Shown one piece after another: positions 12,498-16,435 of a DNA stretch of 16,435 nucleotides (the first letter of the stretch is position 1; each line of letters begins with the position of its first letter). The translations under genes were made by a program, and so were the position numbers. The DNA lies in contig CALCDK010000003.1 of assembly GCA_937900605.1 (NCBI GenBank), positions 1 through 16,435 of the forward strand, given 5' to 3'. Origin of the DNA: an uncultured Olsenella sp. (lineage in GTDB: Bacteria; Actinomycetota; Coriobacteriia; Coriobacteriales; Atopobiaceae). Under the pieces are notes generated by a model that was given only the letters and a program-made list of their open reading frames with translations, was not told where the DNA came from and did no database searches.

Positions 12498-15400
12498 CTA
12501 CTGTCGCGCGGCGTCGGAGACGGGCTTGACGGGCTTGGGGTTGTCGCGGTGGAAGCGACGGCTGCGGACAATCGTCAGGACCAGGCAGGCAACGAAGCCG
12601 GCCACGGAGACGGCGAAGCAGGCGAAGTCGACCATCACGTACGCCGGGTAGGTGTAGCTGACGTGGGTGTCGGGGCCGATGCCGTTCATGCCCAGGGAGT
12701 TGAGCACGGAGTAGGCGATGCGGTGGACGCAGTCGCGCATGGCGGACACCACGACGGGGTCGTCGTAGTAGTTCTGGAGCTGCTTCCACTCGATCTGGGT
12801 CATGGAGTCGAAGCAGTCGGTGCCGGCCAGGACGCCGTCGGCGCCGTCCATCCACTTGTTGCTCATGCCGGAGTTGTCGGAGATGACGACGCCGTTGCAG
12901 CCCCACTCGGTGCGCAGGATGCCATTGATCATGTACTCGTTGGAGCCGTTCCAGTGGCAGCCGATGCGGGTGTAGGAGCTCATCACGCCGTTGGCCTTGC
13001 CCTCGGTGAAGGCGTCCTCGAAGGCGCGCAGGTAGACCTCGCGGGTGGCCTGCTCGTTGGACCAGATGCAGCAGCCGGAGCGGTTGGTCTCCTGGTCGTT
13101 CATGGCGAAGTGCTTGACCATGACCATGGCGCCCTTGGACTGGATGCCCTGGCACTCGGCGGAGAGCAGCTTGCCGGACAGGAAGCCGTCCTCGGAGAAG
13201 TACTCGAAGTTGCGGCCGGCGTAGGCGTTGCGGTGGATGTTGGCGCCGGGGCCGTAGAGGAAGGTGGTCTTGGCGGCGATGCAGTCGTTGCCGATCATGC
13301 GGCCGACCTCGTTGAGCAGCTCGGTGTCGAACGTGGCGCCCATGACGTCCTCGGAGGGCAGGCCCATGGTCTTGACGTCGGACTTGGCGCCGAAGAGCGT
13401 GGTGGTCAGGCCGGTCGGGCCGTTCTCGTCACGCGTGCCGGGCAGCTCGATGGAGCTGATGACGAAGGCCATGTCCTTGGGGCTGAGCTGGTCGAGCAGC
13501 TGGTCCCACATGGGGTCGTCGTAGTCGAGGCCCTTCATGTCGATGAGCCTCAGGCCGTTCTTGGCGCCGGTGGTGGGCATGGTGGCGTCGGAGTAGCGGC
13601 CCTCGTACATGCCCGCGTCATAGCGGGAGTCGGCGAGCTCGGAGACCATGCCCTCGGTGGCGGTCAGGACCGGGGCCTCGGTGGGCATGGTGCCGGCCCA
13701 GTCGGAGCGGGACAGGTAGGTGACGTGCTGGTCGCCCACGTAGTCGGCGCGGTTGAGGTCGGCGTCGTCGAAGCGGTTGGTGATCTGGGCGCCGTTCTCG
13801 GCGGTGGCGTAAGTCGTCACGTCGAGGGCGGGGTTGGTGTAGGTGTACACCAGCGAGGCGTCGCCCGCAGCGTCCATGCGGCCCTGGGTGCTGGCGGGGG
13901 AGAAGCCCTTGGCAGCCAGGACGTTGTTGGTGGCGGCGTGCGCGTCGTCGGCGACGGTCAGGCGGTAGTCGCCCGCGTCGAGGACGTAGGTCTTGGCGCC
14001 GTTGGCGTCATAGGAGGCCAGGTCGCGACGGGAGACCCTGACGTCGACCGTCTGGGACTCGCCGGGCTCGAGGAGCTTGGTCTTGGTGAAGCCGACGAGC
14101 TGGACCGCGGGCTTCTCGATGCCGTTGGCACGGTCGTAGTCCGTGTACGGGCTCTGGGCGAAGACCTTGACGGCCTTGCGGCCCGCGACGTCGCCGGTGT
14201 TGGCGACGTTAACGGTGACGTCGAAGGAGTCGCTGGCCTCGTCGTAGGCGACGCTCATGCCAGAGGTCTGGAACGTGGTGTAGGACAGGCCGGCGCCGAA
14301 CGGGTAGGCGACGTCGTCGGAGTAGACGAAGTCCCCGGCGTTGCCGGTGCCCATGACGGCGTCCTCGTAGCGGGTCTCGTAGTAGCGGTACCCGACGTAG
14401 ATGCCCTCCTGGTAGACCATGTAGTTCCTCTGGAACTTGCTGAGGCCGGCCTCCTGGGCGTTCGCGTAGGCGGTGGTGCCGGCGTTGACCAGGGACGGGG
14501 CGGACAGGTTGTCATAGAGGAACGTGTCGGGCAGAGAGCCGGAGGGGCTGACCTGGCCGGCGAGGACCTTGCCGACGGCGTTGACGCCCTGGGCGCCCAC
14601 GCCGCCGACCCACAGGACGGAGTCGACGTCGTACTGGGGGTCCTTGAGGAAGTCGAGCTGGATCGGGTTGGAGGAGTTCAGCAGGACCACGACGCGCTTG
14701 ACGGTTCCCTGAGACTTCATCTCGGAGACGTGAGCGAGAAGGTCGCGCTCCTCGTCGGACAGGCCGAGGAAGCCGCCGGACTGGGACTCGTCGTTGCTGG
14801 TCTCGAGGTCGTAGCCCTCGCCGCCGACGCGAGAGAGGACGACGACGGCAGCGTCGCCGTAGTCGGCGACGGAGTCGAGGGTCGCCTGGTCATAGGCGGA
14901 CCAGGGGACCTCGTTGACCGAGTTGCTGGTGACGGAGCCCGGGCCGGTGATGGAGACGCTCTGGCGGGTGTACTCGGAGCCGGCGCCGCTCTGGTAGAAG
15001 TCCCACATGGTGGGGTTGACCTGCAGGCCGGCGGCCTCGAGGCCCTCGCGCAGGTCGGGGACCTCGGAGGTGTCCAGGCCGGCGGAGCCGGTGCCGCCGT
15101 AGACGACGTCGACGCTGGAGTGGCTGAAGAGGGTCACCTTGGCGCCCGCGGGCAGCGGCAGGGCGGCGTCGTCGTTCTTGAGAAGCGTCGCGCCCTCGGC
15201 CTCGACCTTCTCGGAGAGCTGCTTGCCGGCCTCGATGCGCTCCTCGTCGGTGGCGTAGTCGCTCGTGAAGTACTGGGCGCCCTCGTCGTACTTGGAGTAG
15301 TGGTTGCGCGAGGCGCCGGCGACGAGGTCCATCGTCATCGGGAACAGGTTGAAGTAGTACAGAGCGATGCCGGTGGCGACTGCCACGATCGGCAGCAGGA

Positions 15401-15506
15401 AGCAGAGCACCTTGAAGGGGCGCGTCGCCTTCCTACGAGCCTTGTTCCAGGCCTTCTTCCTGGTCTTGTAGTCGGCGGGGGTGCCCCCGCCCTCAGTGTT
15501 GGCCAT
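12498..15506 (-). CDS. GH3 glycosidase B, reversed domain order, predicted anchored at both ends
   Basis: This 1002-residue paralogue of GH3 enzyme A has the same layout. An Arg/Lys-rich cytoplasmic N-terminus is followed by a membrane helix (about 31-52). The alpha/beta sandwich follows (EGATLLKN near 104-111; candidate acid/base Glu230 in GGEGYDL), then YPFGAGLSYTTF (401-412) and a fibronectin-III-like domain (about 413-525). The TIM barrel (about 640-930) carries GPGANIHRNAYAGRNFEYFS, VKHFAMNDQETNRSG and candidate nucleophile Asp877 in VVISDNSGM. A C-terminal helix (about 956-980) is followed by RSRRFHRD. Positive charges at both ends predict that the catalytic part lies outside. AGGGAGGG lies 6 bases before the ATG. 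It is probably co-transcribed with the GH2 gene upstream and the reductase downstream. A beta-glucosidase or beta-xylosidase activity is likely; the substrate is unknown. Confidence 0.93.
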   Translation of the reverse strand: MANTEGGGTPADYKTRKKAWNKARRKATRPFKVLCFLLPIVAVATGIALYYFNLFPMTMDLVAGASRNHYSKYDEGAQYFTSDYATDEERIEAGKQLSEKVEAEGATLLKNDDAALPLPAGAKVTLFSHSSVDVVYGGTGSAGLDTSEVPDLREGLEAAGLQVNPTMWDFYQSGAGSEYTRQSVSITGPGSVTSNSVNEVPWSAYDQATLDSVADYGDAAVVVLSRVGGEGYDLETSNDESQSGGFLGLSDEERDLLAHVSEMKSQGTVKRVVVLLNSSNPIQLDFLKDPQYDVDSVLWVGGVGAQGVNAVGKVLAGQVSPSGSLPDTFLYDNLSAPSLVNAGTTAYANAQEAGLSKFQRNYMVYQEGIYVGYRYYETRYEDAVMGTGNAGDFVYSDDVAYPFGAGLSYTTFQTSGMSVAYDEASDSFDVTVNVANTGDVAGRKAVKVFAQSPYTDYDRANGIEKPAVQLVGFTKTKLLEPGESQTVDVRVSRRDLASYDANGAKTYVLDAGDYRLTVADDAHAATNNVLAAKGFSPASTQGRMDAAGDASLVYTYTNPALDVTTYATAENGAQITNRFDDADLNRADYVGDQHVTYLSRSDWAGTMPTEAPVLTATEGMVSELADSRYDAGMYEGRYSDATMPTTGAKNGLRLIDMKGLDYDDPMWDQLLDQLSPKDMAFVISSIELPGTRDENGPTGLTTTLFGAKSDVKTMGLPSEDVMGATFDTELLNEVGRMIGNDCIAAKTTFLYGPGANIHRNAYAGRNFEYFSEDGFLSGKLLSAECQGIQSKGAMVMVKHFAMNDQETNRSGCCIWSNEQATREVYLRAFEDAFTEGKANGVMSSYTRIGCHWNGSNEYMINGILRTEWGCNGVVISDNSGMSNKWMDGADGVLAGTDCFDSMTQIEWKQLQNYYDDPVVVSAMRDCVHRIAYSVLNSLGMNGIGPDTHVSYTYPAYVMVDFACFAVSVAGFVACLVLTIVRSRRFHRDNPKPVKPVSDAARQ

Positions 15507-15531
15507 GTCTTTCCCTCCCTAGTGGTTCCTT

Positions 15532-15556
15532 GGTCCGGCCCTTCTCCGACCGGACC
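15532..15556 (-). promoter_or_regulatory. Small hairpin in the leader of GH3 enzyme B
   Basis: GGTCCGG and CCGGACC form a 7-bp inverted repeat with an 11-base spacer, about 12 bases upstream of the GH3 ribosome binding site. It follows directly after the larger hairpin at 15566-15615. Function unknown; it could modulate translation or mRNA ends. Confidence 0.35.
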
Positions 15557-15565
15557 CGTATGCGC

Positions 15566-15615
15566 CGGGGCCCTGGGCTCCGGGGTATGGCTGAGCCTCT
15601 CGGCCCGGGGCCCCG
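15566..15615 (-). terminator. Long-loop GC hairpin downstream of the GH2 gene
   Basis: The arms 15566-15578 and 15603-15615 pair at 12 of 13 positions with a 24-base loop, starting 47 bases after the GH2 stop codon. There is no T-tract, so read-through into the GH3 gene is likely. The remaining gap (15507-15662) shows no AT-rich promoter. Confidence 0.4.
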
Positions 15616-15662
15616 ACGGTCACGCGCGGCAGCTCTGGCCTGCCGTGCGCATGACGGCGTGC

Positions 15663-16435
15663 TTAGGCGTCGACCCAGTTGCTCTTCTGCTTGTCCTTCT
15701 TCTTGGCGAGCTTGTAGGCGGGGTTGGGGGCGTCGACGCGGGCGAACTCTGCCTGGTCGGCGCACTCCCCTGCCCTGGCCTCGAGCTGGACGGTACCGCC
15801 GTCCAGGGTGACGAAGAAGCGGAAGACGTGCGGGTCCCTGGGGTTCTCCTTGTGGGTCTCGACGAGCTTGCCGTCGACGTACAGGGAGACCTCGGGCTGG
15901 TTGGAGTAGACCTTGACGGAGATGGCGTCCTGGGCGCGGTCGTGAAAGCGCTTGGAGCAGATGTGGACGAACGGGTCCTTGCTCCACCAGGCCTTGTAGA
16001 TGAAGAAGGAGTCCTTGAGGGTCTTGCGGTCGAAGGTGACCAGGCCCTTGTGGTTCATGCCGGGCTCGCCGCCCTGGTCGCGGGCGTCAGCCGCGAAGTC
16101 GAACATGTTCCACACGTGCGTGGCCCACAGGTACGGGCGCTTGGCGAAGAAGCGCAGCATGTACTCGTGGTAGACGCACTGGTACTCCTCGGTGTGGTCG
16201 TTGCGGCGAGGGTGCTCGGAGTGCAGGTTGGGCATGGCCTCGCAGCCGTACTCGGACATGCCGATCGGACGGTTGCGGTAGAAGAGGCGCCAAACGCCGA
16301 ACCACAGCTTGTTGAGGAACAGGCCGGGGACGTACCAGCCCAGGTAGAGGTTCCAGCTCACGAGGTCGGTCACGTGCGCGGAGCGGTTGAACCAGCCGCA
16401 CATGGCGTAGCAGGCCAGGGTGGTCAGGCGGGTGG
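15663..16435 (-). CDS. GH2-family glycosidase (beta-galactosidase type), N-terminal part outside the window
   Basis: Only the C-terminal 257 codons are visible; the frame stays open past the first in-frame Met (16403) to the window edge, so that Met is internal. The GH2 catalytic nucleophile motif is seen as GMSEYGCEAMPNLHSEHP, with the Glu encoded at 16251-16253. It is followed by WATHVWNMFDFAADARD and GLVTFDRKTLKDSFFIYKAWW, typical of bacterial beta-galactosidase-like GH2 enzymes. A final beta-sandwich region (VKVYSNQPEVSLYVDGK) resembles the Ig-like or DUF4982-type domain found at the end of such proteins, and the chain ends with a Lys-rich tail. Beta-galactosidase is the likeliest activity, though beta-glucuronidase or another GH2 specificity cannot be excluded. 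It is probably the gene upstream of GH3 enzyme B in the same transcript. Cellular location cannot be judged. Confidence 0.9.
   Translation of the reverse strand, partial: TRLTTLACYAMCGWFNRSAHVTDLVSWNLYLGWYVPGLFLNKLWFGVWRLFYRNRPIGMSEYGCEAMPNLHSEHPRRNDHTEEYQCVYHEYMLRFFAKRPYLWATHVWNMFDFAADARDQGGEPGMNHKGLVTFDRKTLKDSFFIYKAWWSKDPFVHICSKRFHDRAQDAISVKVYSNQPEVSLYVDGKLVETHKENPRDPHVFRFFVTLDGGTVQLEARAGECADQAEFARVDAPNPAYKLAKKKDKQKSNWVDA

Noticed and set aside
16401..16403. In-frame Met as the start of the GH2 gene
   Set aside because: The frame continues without a stop to the window edge, no ribosome binding site precedes the Met, and the visible part is clearly only the C-terminal part of a GH2 protein.
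1..16435. CRISPR array, insertion sequence, phage module, tRNA or rRNA
   Set aside because: No regularly spaced repeats, transposase or integrase motifs, terminal inverted repeats or tRNA-like cloverleaf were seen on either strand.

Overview
The window is GC-rich DNA (roughly two thirds G+C by eye). All nine recognisable protein genes lie on the minus strand, so they are read from the right end of the window to the left. The mix suggests a strictly anaerobic, gut-type actinobacterium of the class Coriobacteriia, probably Atopobiaceae (Olsenella-like). The signs are a stand-alone [FeFe]-hydrogenase, very large membrane-anchored GH3 glycosidases, a GPH-type sugar symporter, an Old Yellow Enzyme-like reductase and strong AAGGAGG-type ribosome binding sites. 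This assignment is inferred from gene content; there is no rRNA or marker gene to confirm it.

Right half (16435 to 9566): a carbohydrate-use cluster in transcription order. It holds a GH2 beta-galactosidase-type enzyme (5' end outside the window), a membrane-anchored GH3 glycosidase with its two catalytic domains in reversed order, a single-domain OYE/enoate-reductase-like flavoenzyme with a C-terminal 4Fe-4S motif, and a GPH-family sugar:cation symporter. The cluster ends at a convincing intrinsic terminator (9566-9595). GC-rich hairpins sit in every gap between these genes, which suggests differential expression within one transcript.

Middle (9565 to 5170): a 565-base gene-free stretch with an AT-rich island. 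The island carries a perfect 16-bp palindrome just downstream of a -10-like hexamer, and a near-copy of the palindrome lies 237 bp upstream. It precedes a second, paralogous, reversed-order GH3 enzyme that is also predicted to be anchored at both ends. Two bases after that gene begins a four-helix membrane protein of unknown function. A bulged-stem terminator (5170-5208) closes this unit.

Left third (5079 to 1): housekeeping-like single genes, each with its own leader. They are a short RluA-type pseudouridine synthase, a group B-like [FeFe]-hydrogenase, a NdpA/YejK-type nucleoid-associated protein, and the first 374 codons of a secreted coiled-coil peptidoglycan hydrolase with a Cys/His active site.

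The two GH3 enzymes probably face the outside of the cell and trim glycosides there. The symporter imports the products, the GH2 enzyme (location unknown because its start is missing) acts on galactoside-type substrates, and the reductase may act on a liberated aglycone. That last role is hypothesis only. I see no tRNA, rRNA, CRISPR array, insertion sequence or phage gene.
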